A stretch of 64,000 nt of DNA, from assembly GCF_006715225.1 (NCBI RefSeq), contig NZ_VFMU01000001.1, positions 4,216,001 to 4,280,000 on the forward strand. Reading direction: 5' to 3'. Each line of letters opens with the position of its first letter. The stretch's first letter is position 1. Shown here piece after piece: positions 37,102-45,613 of this stretch. Source of the stretch: Arthrobacter sp. SLBN-112 (GTDB taxonomy: Bacteria; Actinomycetota; Actinomycetes; Actinomycetales; Micrococcaceae). The notes beneath the pieces are model-generated. The model worked only from the letters and a program-made list of their open reading frames with translations. It did not search any database and had not been told where the DNA came from. Position numbers and translations under genes: made by a program.

Positions 37102-37489
37102 CCGGGGCGTGCCGCAGGAACCGGGCTATGTTCCCTACCAGCCGCCAGAAAAGCGGACTCTGCACCGGCTCTCTGAAAACGGCGGGATAGTTGCCTACAC
37201 AGACGAAGAGTACGGGGTCCGCAAGGACGACGGGCTGGGCATCGTCAAACCCGTGAATTCCTCGGGCGGTCTGCTGTTCCTTTCCCTCCTGATGACGGCC
37301 ATGTTCGGCCTGATGCTTTACGGCATCGTCCAGATGGCAGTGACTGACCAGTGGGAGATCCTCAGCCGGACGTGGTGGATGTACCTGCTGGTGCTCTACC
37401 CGCTGTTCGCAGGCTGGGCCGGCTTCTTGATGGAGCGCAAAGCCGAAAAGCTGCGGAGGGCGAAGAATCTCCCGCGGCCCGTGGAATAG
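37088..37489 (+). CDS. Small membrane protein, family B (copy 2)
   Basis: 133 residues from ATG at 37088, with AGGA upstream inside the preceding gene. KPVNSSGGLLFLSLLMTA and a second helix (WWMYLLVLYPLFAGWAGFL), then a basic tail (MERKAEKLRRAKNLPR). Paralogue of the 36246 product. Last gene of the cassette; asd follows from its own promoter. Confidence 0.73.
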   Translation: MARRSRGVPQEPGYVPYQPPEKRTLHRLSENGGIVAYTDEEYGVRKDDGLGIVKPVNSSGGLLFLSLLMTAMFGLMLYGIVQMAVTDQWEILSRTWWMYLLVLYPLFAGWAGFLMERKAEKLRRAKNLPRPVE

Positions 37490-37573
37490 CGCCTCAGGTG
37501 CGTGCCGCCGTCGTACTTTTCGATGACCCGTCCGCAGTGACGTAACCGACTGCGCCCTGCCGGTCGAGCCGTC

Positions 37574-37579
37574 TAAAAT
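37574..37579 (+). promoter_or_regulatory. -10 element TAAAAT for leaderless asd
   Basis: TAAAAT, a near-consensus -10 box, ends six bases before the asd ATG, so the message probably begins at the start codon. No Shine-Dalgarno is present. Confidence 0.6.
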
Positions 37580-37585
37580 AGTCGA

Positions 37586-38716
37586 ATGACTACAGCAGCT
37601 ACCCCCTCCGTCGGCCTGGTCGGATGGCGCGGCATGGTCGGTTCCGTCCTCATGCAGCGCATGCAGGACGAGGGCGACTTCGCCAACATCAACCCGGTGT
37701 TCTTCTCCACCTCCAACGCGGGAGGTGCCGCGCCTTCCTTCGCTGAAGGCGCCGGCAAGCTCGAGAACGCGTTCGACGTCGACACGCTGGCCAAGCTGCC
37801 TATTATCGTCACTGCCCAGGGCGGGGACTACACCAAGCAGGTCCACGGCGAGCTGCGCAGCCGCGGCTGGGACGGCCTCTGGATCGACGCCGCTTCCACC
37901 CTGCGCATGAGCGACGACTCGATCATCGTGCTGGACCCCATCAACCGCGACGTCATCGACAAGGGCCTGGTGAACGGCACCAAGGACTTCATCGGCGGCA
38001 ACTGCACCGTCTCCTGCATGCTGATGGGCCTCGGCGGCCTGTTCAAGAATGGCCTGGTGGAGTGGGGCACCTCCATGACCTACCAGGCTGCCTCCGGGGG
38101 CGGTGCCCGCCACATGCGTGAGCTCCTCAGCCAGTTCGGGACGCTCAACGCCGAGGTCAGCACCGAACTGGACGACCCCGCGTCGGCCATCCTGGACATC
38201 GACCGCAAGGTCCTGGCCCACCAGCGCAGCGACATCGACGCCGCCCAGTTCGGCGTCCCCCTTGCCGGCTCCCTGATCCCTTGGATCGACGCCGACCTGG
38301 GCAACGGACAGTCCAAGGAAGAGTGGAAGGCCGGGGTTGAGACCAACAAGATCCTGGGCACCTCCGAGGAAAACCGCGTGATCATGGACGGCCTCTGCGT
38401 CCGCATCGGCGCCATGCGCTCCCACTCCCAGGCACTGACGCTCAAGCTCCGCGAGGACCTGTCGGTCGCCGAGATCGAGAAGCTCCTCGCCGAGGACAAC
38501 CAGTGGGCCAAGGTGGTGCCCAACACCAAGGAAGCCTCCATGGCCGAGCTGACCCCGGTGGCCGCATCGGGCACCCTGGACATTCCGGTGGGCCGCATCC
38601 GCAAGATGGAAATGGGCCCGCAGTACATCAGCGCTTTCACCGTGGGCGACCAGCTCCTCTGGGGCGCCGCCGAGCCGCTGCGCCGCATGCTCAACATCGC
38701 CACCGGCAACCTGTAG
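37586..38716 (+). CDS. asd: Aspartate-semialdehyde dehydrogenase
   Basis: 376 residues. NADP-binding [12 protein letters not shown], active-site Cys140 in [10 protein letters not shown], and substrate-binding [10 protein letters not shown]. It converts aspartyl phosphate to aspartate semialdehyde for lysine, threonine and methionine. The [13 protein letters not shown] start and overall pattern follow the E. coli-like subfamily rather than the shorter one usually beside lysC in actinobacteria, and no lysC is adjacent here. Confidence 0.96.
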   Translation: MTTAATPSVGLVGWRGMVGSVLMQRMQDEGDFANINPVFFSTSNAGGAAPSFAEGAGKLENAFDVDTLAKLPIIVTAQGGDYTKQVHGELRSRGWDGLWIDAASTLRMSDDSIIVLDPINRDVIDKGLVNGTKDFIGGNCTVSCMLMGLGGLFKNGLVEWGTSMTYQAASGGGARHMRELLSQFGTLNAEVSTELDDPASAILDIDRKVLAHQRSDIDAAQFGVPLAGSLIPWIDADLGNGQSKEEWKAGVETNKILGTSEENRVIMDGLCVRIGAMRSHSQALTLKLREDLSVAEIEKLLAEDNQWAKVVPNTKEASMAELTPVAASGTLDIPVGRIRKMEMGPQYISAFTVGDQLLWGAAEPLRRMLNIATGNL

Positions 38717-38735
38717 CCCGTACAGCTGCCCCATG

Positions 38736-38769
38736 AGCGGCCCTTGCCTACCAGGCAGGGGCCGCTTTT
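38736..38769 (+). terminator. Terminator of asd
   Basis: AGCGGCCCTTGCCT pairs with AGGCAGGGGCCGCT (one wobble) around ACC and is followed by TTTT, 20 bases after the asd stop. It also faces the convergent winged-helix gene. Confidence 0.85.
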
Positions 38770-38782
38770 GCGTGGAAGAGGG

Positions 38783-39886
38783 TCAGGTGGCCAGGAACGT
38801 GGTGTAACGCCCCGCTGCCTTGGCAAGGGCTGCGTGGGCTGCCGGGCCCAGCGGCTTGGCCTCATCAAAGAGTTCAGGGACGACGGCGGCACCACGGCCC
38901 GTGCCCTGGAGCGCCCAGGTGCCCACCACCTTCCCCGCGACGACCACCGTCTTCTTGAAGACGCCGTTGCCGCCCGGCACGATCAAGTCGAAATCCTCCG
39001 GCGCCAGGACGGGTGTCCGGTCCGTGTAGCCGAGGACGAACTCATCGAATCCGGGCAGCAGGTGGACGGAGCGGCCGCCGGGGACTCCGGATTCCAGGAG
39101 GGCGGCCACGTCCGGTGAGAGCCAGTAGCTGGTGCCATCGATGTCCAGCTCCACCAGCTGGCTCCGGACGTGCTGGAACGCGGCGCGAACCTCGGTCAGC
39201 GGCAGCTGCGTCCACCAGGCGAAGTCGCGCAGGGTGGCCGGACCATGGCTTCGGAAGTAGCGCAGCGCAAACTCGGCAGTGGCTTCCTGGCGCTCCATCC
39301 GGCGGGACTCCGGGATCCATTCATCGAAGGCCGCGATCAGCTGCTGGTTGCCGGACAGCGGCCCCGGTACCAGCCAGCCGTGCCGGCACAGCGTGCCCAG
39401 GAGATGGACGCCGCGCTGGCCCTGCGTGGGCTGGCCGCCGGCGTCGAACACCTTGAACAGCCCGGGGCGGCTGAGGGGACCATCAGTGAGGATGCGGTCC
39501 AGCGCCAGGTCGCGCGCCTTCTCAACATCAGTCCAGGTGATTTCCAGTTGCCGGTGCCTGGCCGCGATGCTCCTGGTGAGCCGTTCGGCGGTGAGGTCCA
39601 GCATCCAGCGCAGGTCCTCGGGGGCAACGAGGTGCAGTGTTCCCCGCATGGGCCAGGACCGGACCACAGTCCCGGAATCGATGGCAGCACGCACGTCGGA
39701 AAGCCCCGCACCGGGCACCCTAACCCCCACGGCCCAGAGGGCTGCCGGCAGGTCCTGTGCCTGCATTGCGGTCATCCACCGGACCAGCTCCGGAGCTGAG
39801 GCAGCACCCTCCCCGGCAAGCCGTTGTGATCCGAGCCGGAGCCTGCCGAGCATCCTGCGGTGAAGCAGGGAACCAGATGCAGCCAT
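38783..39886 (-). CDS. Winged-helix protein of the AlkZ/AlkX (HTH_42) DNA glycosylase family
   Basis: 367 residues, one HTH_42 domain across the whole length. The N-terminal MTAMQAQDLPAALWA carries a QxQ motif like the catalytic QxQ of AlkZ glycosylases; SWPMRGTLHLV and a C-terminal LLPGFDEFVLGYTDR are family hallmarks. Members remove interstrand crosslinks or alkylated bases. Activity is inferred. Probably leaderless: TAGGAT ends six bases before its ATG. Confidence 0.85.
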   Translation of the reverse strand: MAASGSLLHRRMLGRLRLGSQRLAGEGAASAPELVRWMTAMQAQDLPAALWAVGVRVPGAGLSDVRAAIDSGTVVRSWPMRGTLHLVAPEDLRWMLDLTAERLTRSIAARHRQLEITWTDVEKARDLALDRILTDGPLSRPGLFKVFDAGGQPTQGQRGVHLLGTLCRHGWLVPGPLSGNQQLIAAFDEWIPESRRMERQEATAEFALRYFRSHGPATLRDFAWWTQLPLTEVRAAFQHVRSQLVELDIDGTSYWLSPDVAALLESGVPGGRSVHLLPGFDEFVLGYTDRTPVLAPEDFDLIVPGGNGVFKKTVVVAGKVVGTWALQGTGRGAAVVPELFDEAKPLGPAAHAALAKAAGRYTTFLAT

Positions 39887-39892
39887 GCGCCC

Positions 39893-39898
39893 ATCCTA
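39893..39898 (-). promoter_or_regulatory. -10 element TAGGAT for leaderless winged-helix gene
   Basis: On the minus strand TAGGAT is followed by six bases and then the ATG at 39886. Confidence 0.5.
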
Positions 39899-39924
39899 GG
39901 CCGGACACGGCCCTGGCGGGACTC

Positions 39925-40992
39925 CTAGAGGTCCAGGCCGATGAGCAGCGGCTCCGGATGCAGCTGGATGCCAAAACGGCGTTCGACGCCGGCGCGCACC
40001 TCGCGTGCCACCGCCACCATGTCGGCGGCGCTGGCGGAGCCGCGGTTGGTGATGGCCAGCGTGTGCTTGGTGGACAGGGATGCGCGGCCGCCGGCCACAC
40101 CGTCCGGTTCCAGGCCAAAGCCCTTGCCGAACCCTGCCTGGTCGATCAGCCACGCCGCGGAAAGTTTCACCCGTCCGTCCTGGCCTGCCGGATAGCGCGG
40201 CGCCGATTCCGGCAGCGTGTCCGCCACGTCCGCCGAGACGATGGGGTTGGTGAAGAAGGAACCGGTGGAATAGGTATCGCGGTCGGCGCCGTCCCACACC
40301 ATGCCCTTGGAGGCGCGCAGCCGGAGCACTTCCCGGCGGACGTCATTGGCATAGGCACGCTTGCCCGCCTCCACGCCCAGGGAGCGGGCCAGCTCGGCGT
40401 AACGGATGGGAGCGCTCATCCGTCCCAGCGGAAGCTGGAACTCCACGGTGAGGACCACGTACCGCGGCGAGCCGTTGACGGTGGTGCGCTTGAGGATGGA
40501 GTCCCGGTAGCCGAACTTCAGCTCTGAGTTGGTGAACGTTTGGACGGCGTTGCGTTCGCGGTCCCAGGTGCGGACGGCCGCGATGGTCTGGGACACTTCA
40601 GCGCCATAGGCACCCACGTTCTGGACCGGGGTGGCACCCGTGGAGCCGGGGATGCCGGACAAGGCCTCGATCCCGGACCACGCGTGCCGGACGGCGTGCT
40701 CCACGAGCTTGTCCCAGTTGTGGCCGGCCTGCACCACTACTGCCACTCCCCCGCAGGAGTCCTCCGCGTTGACCGTGAACCCCTCCGAGGCAATTTTGAC
40801 GACAGTCCCGGGGAACCCGTCATCGGACACCAAAAGGTTGGACCCGCCGCTGATGATAAGGACCTGTTCGCCGGCCGCATCCGCGGTCCGCACGGCATCG
40901 ATGATCTCTGCCTCGGTCCGGGCCTCGATGAACTTGCCGGCGGGGCCGCCGACGGCGGAGGTGGTCAGGGAGGAAAGCAGGGTGGGAGTCAC
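39925..40992 (-). CDS. murB: UDP-N-acetylenolpyruvoylglucosamine reductase
   Basis: 355 residues from a GTG. FAD-binding GGGSNLLVSDDGF, GIPGSTGATPVQNVGAYG, and the proton-donor serine region STGSFFTNPIV. It reduces enolpyruvyl-UDP-GlcNAc to UDP-MurNAc in peptidoglycan synthesis. TATTGT ends six bases before the GTG, which suggests a leaderless message. Confidence 0.97.
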   Translation of the reverse strand: MTPTLLSSLTTSAVGGPAGKFIEARTEAEIIDAVRTADAAGEQVLIISGGSNLLVSDDGFPGTVVKIASEGFTVNAEDSCGGVAVVVQAGHNWDKLVEHAVRHAWSGIEALSGIPGSTGATPVQNVGAYGAEVSQTIAAVRTWDRERNAVQTFTNSELKFGYRDSILKRTTVNGSPRYVVLTVEFQLPLGRMSAPIRYAELARSLGVEAGKRAYANDVRREVLRLRASKGMVWDGADRDTYSTGSFFTNPIVSADVADTLPESAPRYPAGQDGRVKLSAAWLIDQAGFGKGFGLEPDGVAGGRASLSTKHTLAITNRGSASAADMVAVAREVRAGVERRFGIQLHPEPLLIGLDL

Positions 40993-40998
40993 CCGTCA

Positions 40999-41004
40999 AC
41001 AATA
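40999..41004 (-). promoter_or_regulatory. -10 element TATTGT for leaderless murB
   Basis: On the minus strand TATTGT is followed by six bases and the GTG start of murB. Confidence 0.4.
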
Positions 41005-41014
41005 CTAGGGAAAG

Positions 41015-42289
41015 CTAGCCGGCCTTCCGGGCCACCGGGGACAACACGAAGCTCACGGCGAGCATCACCATCACGGCGAGGAGTGAGTGCAGGATCCCCA
41101 CGTGTTCGGCCAGCAGGCCGAGGAGCGGGGGCCCGCACAGGAACGCGCCGTAGCCGATGGTGGACACCACTGACACGCGGGCCGCGGCCTTCGCAGGATC
41201 GTCGGCCGCGGCGGACATGCCCACCGGGAAGCCCAGGGAGGCGCCCAGGCCCCAGGCCGCGAGGCCCACGTACGCGAGCCACGGCGCAGGGGCGAAGACA
41301 AACACCGCCAGGCCCAGGACCGCCAGGGCGGCGCACCAGCGCATGACGGGCACCCGGCCGAAGCGGTCCAGCACCACTGTCCCGGCGAACCGGCCGATGG
41401 TCATGAACGTGACGAAAAGGCCATAGCCGGCAGCACCGGCGGCATCGCTCTGTCCGTGGCCGTCCGCCAGGGCAAGGGCCACCCAGTCCCCCGCCGCGCC
41501 TTCGGCCAGGGCGAGGCCGAGCACCAGGACGCCCAGCAGCAGCGTCCGGCGGTCCCGCCACGCCTGGGCGATCCTGCGCTTGTTGTCCAGCGGCGCGTCA
41601 GGGGTGCTACCGGCAGGGATTACGGGAATAGGGCCCGTGGTGGGGTCTTCGAAGTTGTCCGGGGAGTAGGTGCGCTCCCCCGCCACCGGGGTGATGTCGG
41701 CACGGAACCAGGACGCCGCCGTCGCCACCGACACGGCCACCACTGTTCCTGCCGCCGCAAGGTGCCAGAACACGGGCACAGATGCAGCAGCCGCAGCGGC
41801 GCCCAATCCCGCGCCGGCCACGGTTCCCAGGCTGAAGGCGCCATGGAGCCGCGGCATGATGTGCCGGCCCACGGCACGCTCCACCGCCGCGCCTTCCACG
41901 TTGGAGGCGGTGTTCCAGCTCCCGGTTCCCAAGCCGATGACGGCCAGGCCAACAGCGGTTGCCACAGGGTATGACAGCACGGTTGTGCCAAAACCCGCCG
42001 CCAGCAGGCCTAATCCCGCCATGATGCTGCCAGTACGGATGGTCCGTTTGGACCCCAGCCGCAGCACGATGAGGCCGGAGGCGGACACGGAAGCGAAGGA
42101 GCCAAGCGTCATGCACAGCAGGATGACGCCGACGGCGCCGGGGCTAAGATCCAGCGCATCCCGCATGGCGGGCAGCCGCGACACCCAGGAGGCGAAGGCC
42201 AGGCCGCTTGCTGTGTAGGCCACCACCACGGCGTTCCGCCAGTGCCTGACCTGGAGGGACGTGGCCTCGATTCCGGCTCCTGCGCTCAA
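41015..42289 (-). CDS. MFS transporter
   Basis: 424 residues with 12 predicted membrane helices. FASWVSRLPAMRDAL at helix 1 and GLIVLRLGSKRTIR in loop 2-3 match the group of MFS proteins related to fucose permease/YbjJ. A long central cytoplasmic loop (AGERTYSPDNFEDPT) separates the halves. Substrate unknown. It lies between murB and the MaoC pair on the same strand. Confidence 0.88.
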   Translation of the reverse strand: MSAGAGIEATSLQVRHWRNAVVVAYTASGLAFASWVSRLPAMRDALDLSPGAVGVILLCMTLGSFASVSASGLIVLRLGSKRTIRTGSIMAGLGLLAAGFGTTVLSYPVATAVGLAVIGLGTGSWNTASNVEGAAVERAVGRHIMPRLHGAFSLGTVAGAGLGAAAAAASVPVFWHLAAAGTVVAVSVATAASWFRADITPVAGERTYSPDNFEDPTTGPIPVIPAGSTPDAPLDNKRRIAQAWRDRRTLLLGVLVLGLALAEGAAGDWVALALADGHGQSDAAGAAGYGLFVTFMTIGRFAGTVVLDRFGRVPVMRWCAALAVLGLAVFVFAPAPWLAYVGLAAWGLGASLGFPVGMSAAADDPAKAAARVSVVSTIGYGAFLCGPPLLGLLAEHVGILHSLLAVMVMLAVSFVLSPVARKAG

Positions 42290-42299
42290 GGGTGCGGAC

Positions 42300-42737
42300 T
42301 CACGACAGTTTGACGACGGCCTGGGCCTTCATCAGCACTTTTTGCCCGGCCGAGACAACGGTGAGGTCGACGCGGGCGGTGCCTGCATCGGCGTCGAGCT
42401 TCCCGATGGTGCCGCTGACCTCGATGGTGGCGCCGGGCTCGTCCGTGCCGGTGGTGTCGGTGACCAGGACGGGCTTGGTGAAACGGGTCTGGAAGTCGAC
42501 GACGGCGGCGGGGTCGCCTGCCCAGTCGGTGACCAGCTGGACGGCCGAACCCATGGTGAACATGCCGTGCGCGATGACGCCCGGCAGCTCCACGCCGGTG
42601 GCGAAGGCCTCGTTCCAGTGGATCGGGTTGAAGTCGCCGGAAGCACCGGCGTACTTCACCAGGTCGGTCCGGGTGACTTCGATGGTGCGGCTGCCGATTT
42701 CCTGGCCGGCGCTCAGTTCATTGAAGGTGGGGCTCAT
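42300..42737 (-). CDS. MaoC-family (R)-hydratase, HadB-like
   Basis: 145 residues, hot-dog fold. The catalytic dyad lies in YAGASGDFNPIHWNE (Asp and His of the hydratase motif), followed by GVIAHGMFTMG. It probably pairs with the upstream protein (two bases apart) to form a heterodimeric (R)-3-hydroxyacyl dehydratase, as HadA-HadB do in mycobacteria. Confidence 0.9.
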   Translation of the reverse strand: MSPTFNELSAGQEIGSRTIEVTRTDLVKYAGASGDFNPIHWNEAFATGVELPGVIAHGMFTMGSAVQLVTDWAGDPAAVVDFQTRFTKPVLVTDTTGTDEPGATIEVSGTIGKLDADAGTARVDLTVVSAGQKVLMKAQAVVKLS

Positions 42738-42739
42738 GG

Positions 42740-43201
42740 TTACTGTCCCTCTCCGCGGACCAGGATGGATGACGTGGTGGTGGTGACCGGTTCCCGGGAG
42801 TCGCCGGAAGCGAGGGCGAAGATCTCCGAGCGTGTGGTAATCATGGCGCCGCCGCCCATGGCCCGGACGCCGTCGACGTGGAGTTCCGCGACGAGCCGGT
42901 CGCCGGCAACGATGGGCCGGTGGTGGGTGAAGCGCTGGTCCGCGTGGACCACGCGGGAGAAGTCGATGCCGGCGTCCGGATCCTCGATGAGCTGGGCATC
43001 CGCCCGCTGGGCGATGATGATGGCGAAGGTGGGGGGTGCAACCAGGTCAGTGTGGCCCAGGGCCGTGGCGGCATCGACGTCGAAGTGTGCAGGGTGGGTG
43101 GCTTTGACCGCGCGGGCGAACTCGCGGATTTTCTCGCGGCCAACGTCGTACACCTCTGCGGCAGGGTAGCTTCGGCCCTGCAGATCCGGATTGATAGTCA
43201 T
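42740..43201 (-). CDS. MaoC N-terminal-type dehydratase, HadA-like
   Basis: 153 residues from MTINPDLQGR. FAS1-like dehydratase hot-dog domain (YDVGREKIREFARAV, LVAPPTFAIII, VHADQRFTHHRPIVAGD). It lacks the full hydratase motif and is expected to be the non-catalytic partner of the downstream HadB-like protein. An upstream in-frame ATG at 43249 overlaps the divergent ArsR promoter and is less likely. TAGGCT lies seven bases before the chosen ATG. Confidence 0.88.
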   Translation of the reverse strand: MTINPDLQGRSYPAAEVYDVGREKIREFARAVKATHPAHFDVDAATALGHTDLVAPPTFAIIIAQRADAQLIEDPDAGIDFSRVVHADQRFTHHRPIVAGDRLVAELHVDGVRAMGGGAMITTRSEIFALASGDSREPVTTTTSSILVRGEGQ

Positions 43202-43252
43202 GGATTCCAGCCTATCCCCGGCGCACCCGGGACAGGTTCCGCAACCCACTGG

Positions 43253-43276
43253 TATGATGGATTCATCATTCCATCA
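43253..43276 (+). promoter_or_regulatory. ArsR promoter with overlapping operator
   Basis: The -10 box TATGAT (43253-43258) overlaps two nested inverted repeats, ATGATG-N4-CATCAT (43254-43269) and TGATGGA-N8-TCCATCA (43255-43276). Such AT-rich dyads over a promoter are typical ArsR-family operators, so auto-repression is likely. Confidence 0.6.
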
Positions 43277-43295
43277 AGCCGCAGGAGCCACTCCG

Positions 43296-43676
43296 TTGCT
43301 GTCTTCCGCCCAAGCTCCGCTGTACGAGATCAAGGCCAATCTGTTCAAGGGCCTGGCGCACCCGGCCCGGATCCGGATCCTTGAACTGCTGGCCGCAGCT
43401 CCGCAGGAAACTGCGGCCGTCAGCTACCTTCTGGCAGAGACCGGGCTTGAAGCCTCGCACCTCTCCCAGCACCTGGCCACCCTGCGCAGGCATAGGGTGG
43501 TGACCTCCGTACGCACCGCCAACGCCGTGACTTACCAACTGGCGCACCCAGGGGTTTCGCAACTGCTCGCCATCGCCCGGACCTTCCTCCTGGACAGCCT
43601 GTCCGAATCGAACGAACAGCTCCGGCTGGCACAGCAACTGCCGGCGGAGCACCTGTCCCGCGGATCAGCCTCGTGA
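43296..43676 (+). CDS. ArsR-family transcriptional regulator
   Basis: 126 residues from TTG at 43296, chosen because AGGAG lies eight bases upstream and because the -10 box at 43253 would place transcription start after the alternative ATG at 43257. Winged helix with NLFKGLAHPARIRILELL, LLAETGLEASHLSQHLATL and VVTSVRTANAVTYQL. No cysteine metal-binding motif is visible, so the effector is not obvious. Overlaps the SulP gene by four bases, which makes it the likely local regulator. Confidence 0.88.
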   Translation: MLSSAQAPLYEIKANLFKGLAHPARIRILELLAAAPQETAAVSYLLAETGLEASHLSQHLATLRRHRVVTSVRTANAVTYQLAHPGVSQLLAIARTFLLDSLSESNEQLRLAQQLPAEHLSRGSAS

Positions 43677-45364
43677 CGGCCACCGCCGCCACCGGCCGCG
43701 CCACTGCCAGAGCCGCCCAGAGGCTCACCAGATTCCTCCCTTCCCGGCAGGATTACGCCGGTCTTCGCTCATCGTGGCGCACGGACCTGCTGGCCGGCAT
43801 CACCGTGGGCATTGTCGCCCTGCCGCTGGCCCTCGCATTCGGGGTGAGCTCCGGGGTGGGCGCCGAGGCCGGGCTTATCACCGCAATCGTGGCCGGCATG
43901 GTGGCAGCCCTTATGGGCGGATCGTCGGTGCAGGTTTCGGGGCCCACCGGCGCCATGGTGGTGGTCCTGGCGCCCGTAGTGGCGGTCCATGGCCCAGGCA
44001 GCGTAGCCCCGCTGTCATTGATGGCGGGGCTGCTGGTCTGCGTTATGGGATTCAGCGGCCTGGGCCGGGCCGTCGCCTTCATCCCCTGGCCGGTGGTGGA
44101 GGGCTTCACGCTGGGGATCGCGGCCATCATCTTCCTCCAGCAGGTTCCGCTCGCGACGGGCACGTCCGGCGTCCCGGGACACAACACCGTGATCGCCGCC
44201 GTTGAAGCTGCCTCAGCCGCGCAGGCTCCCACAGTCCTGTTGACGCTCGCCCTCGTGGCGATGGTCGCCGTCGTGATGGTCCTGCTGCAAAAGCTGTTCC
44301 GGGCCCTTCCAGCGAGCCTGGTGGCGGTCCTCCTGGCCACGGCATCGGCCGAACTCCTGCAGCTGGATGTCCCGCGGATCGGCCCACTGCCCCATTCCCT
44401 TCCCGCGCCGGCAGTGCCCGCCGTGGACATGGCCACCTTGGGCAGCCTTGCCATGCCCGCGGTCGCCATCGCCGTCCTTGCCGCCATCGAATCGCTGCTC
44501 TCCGCAAGGGTGGCCGCGGGAATGGCCGGCCCCGACGGCAGGCCCACCGGACCCTACAGCCCTGACCGTGAGCTGACCGGCCAGGGCCTGGCTTCCATCG
44601 CCGCCGGACTGTTCGGCGGCATGCCCGCCACCGGAGCCATTGCCAGGACCGCGGTCAACGTGCGTTCCGGGGCCAGGACCCGCCTTGCCGCAGCCGTTCA
44701 CGCCGTCGTGTTGCTGGGCATCACTTACCTGGCGTCCGGAATGGTCAGCCGCATCCCGCTGGCAGCACTGGGCGGGATCCTGATGGTTACGGCTACACGG
44801 ATGGTTTCCCGGCGCACCGTTGCCGCCATCCTCCGCTCCACCCGGGCAGACGCAGCAGTCTTCGTCCTCACGGCGATCATTACCGTGGCCTTCGACCTGA
44901 TCGTCGCCATCCAGATCGGGCTGGCCGCGGCGGCGCTCTTCGCGCTGCGGAAATTCGCCTCCTTGAGCGGCGTGCAGCGCGAGCCGATCCCGGGGCCTTC
45001 CGCCGACGGCGATGAGCACATTGCGGTTCTTCGGCTGGACGGGGCGATGTTCTTTGGCGCCGCCGAACGCATCCTCCAGGAGATCAGCCAGGTCAACGAC
45101 GTCCAGGTGGCGATCATCAGGCTCTCGCAGCTGCGGATGCTTGATGCCACGGGCGCCCACGCGCTGGTGGAGGTCATCTCCGCACTGGAACTGCGCGGCA
45201 TCACGGTCCTGCTTAAGGGTGTGCGGCCGGACCACCTGGACCTGGTGACCAACGTGGGCGTGATCCGTTCACTCCGGCACCACAAACACCTGTTCCAGCA
45301 TCTTCCGGATGCCGTGGAGCACGCCCGCAACCATGTCCTGCGGAACGCAGCAGCTAGCGCCTGA
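43673..45364 (+). CDS. SulP-family anion transporter with STAS domain
   Basis: 563 residues from a GTG in a GTGA overlap with the ArsR gene. About 12 to 14 membrane helices with the SulP block GITVGIVALPLALAFGVSSG and VQVSGPTGAMVVVLAPVV; a C-terminal STAS domain (HIAVLRLDGAMFFGAAERI, IRLSQLRMLDATGAHAL). Bacterial members carry sulfate, bicarbonate or dicarboxylates. No carbonic anhydrase or sulfate gene is adjacent. Confidence 0.93.
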   Translation: MTATAATGRATARAAQRLTRFLPSRQDYAGLRSSWRTDLLAGITVGIVALPLALAFGVSSGVGAEAGLITAIVAGMVAALMGGSSVQVSGPTGAMVVVLAPVVAVHGPGSVAPLSLMAGLLVCVMGFSGLGRAVAFIPWPVVEGFTLGIAAIIFLQQVPLATGTSGVPGHNTVIAAVEAASAAQAPTVLLTLALVAMVAVVMVLLQKLFRALPASLVAVLLATASAELLQLDVPRIGPLPHSLPAPAVPAVDMATLGSLAMPAVAIAVLAAIESLLSARVAAGMAGPDGRPTGPYSPDRELTGQGLASIAAGLFGGMPATGAIARTAVNVRSGARTRLAAAVHAVVLLGITYLASGMVSRIPLAALGGILMVTATRMVSRRTVAAILRSTRADAAVFVLTAIITVAFDLIVAIQIGLAAAALFALRKFASLSGVQREPIPGPSADGDEHIAVLRLDGAMFFGAAERILQEISQVNDVQVAIIRLSQLRMLDATGAHALVEVISALELRGITVLLKGVRPDHLDLVTNVGVIRSLRHHKHLFQHLPDAVEHARNHVLRNAAASA

Positions 45365-45578
45365 TGTTCTTGCGGATCGACTGGCCGCGGACCACGATGC
45401 CCACGACGTGCAGGACAAGGCCCAGCCCGATCAGGGGCAGGGAGGCCATGGCCAGGGTTTGGTTGCCGCTGGTGTTGCCGATGATGTTGAGGATGATGCC
45501 GACGGCGATCAGTCCCATCGCGCTGAAGACCAGGACTTTATAACGGGTTGGCGCGGTGGCCCAGAATTCGTTCAGCAC
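45354..45578 (-). CDS. Small two-span membrane protein
   Basis: 74 residues. Two hydrophobic helices (VLVFSAMGLIAVGIILNIIG and ASLPLIGLGLVLHVVGIVV) and a basic C-terminus (RGQSIRKNIRR). The 3' end overlaps the convergent SulP gene by 11 bases. No function recognised. Confidence 0.75.
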   Translation of the reverse strand: MLNEFWATAPTRYKVLVFSAMGLIAVGIILNIIGNTSGNQTLAMASLPLIGLGLVLHVVGIVVRGQSIRKNIRR

Positions 45579-45613
45579 CGTGCAAGTCTACCGTCCAGGC
45601 CTGCGGCGCCCGG

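Noticed and set aside
36995..38734. 579-codon minus-strand frame
   Set aside because: Runs opposite asd and the B' membrane gene, both well supported; composition is that of a complementary strand.
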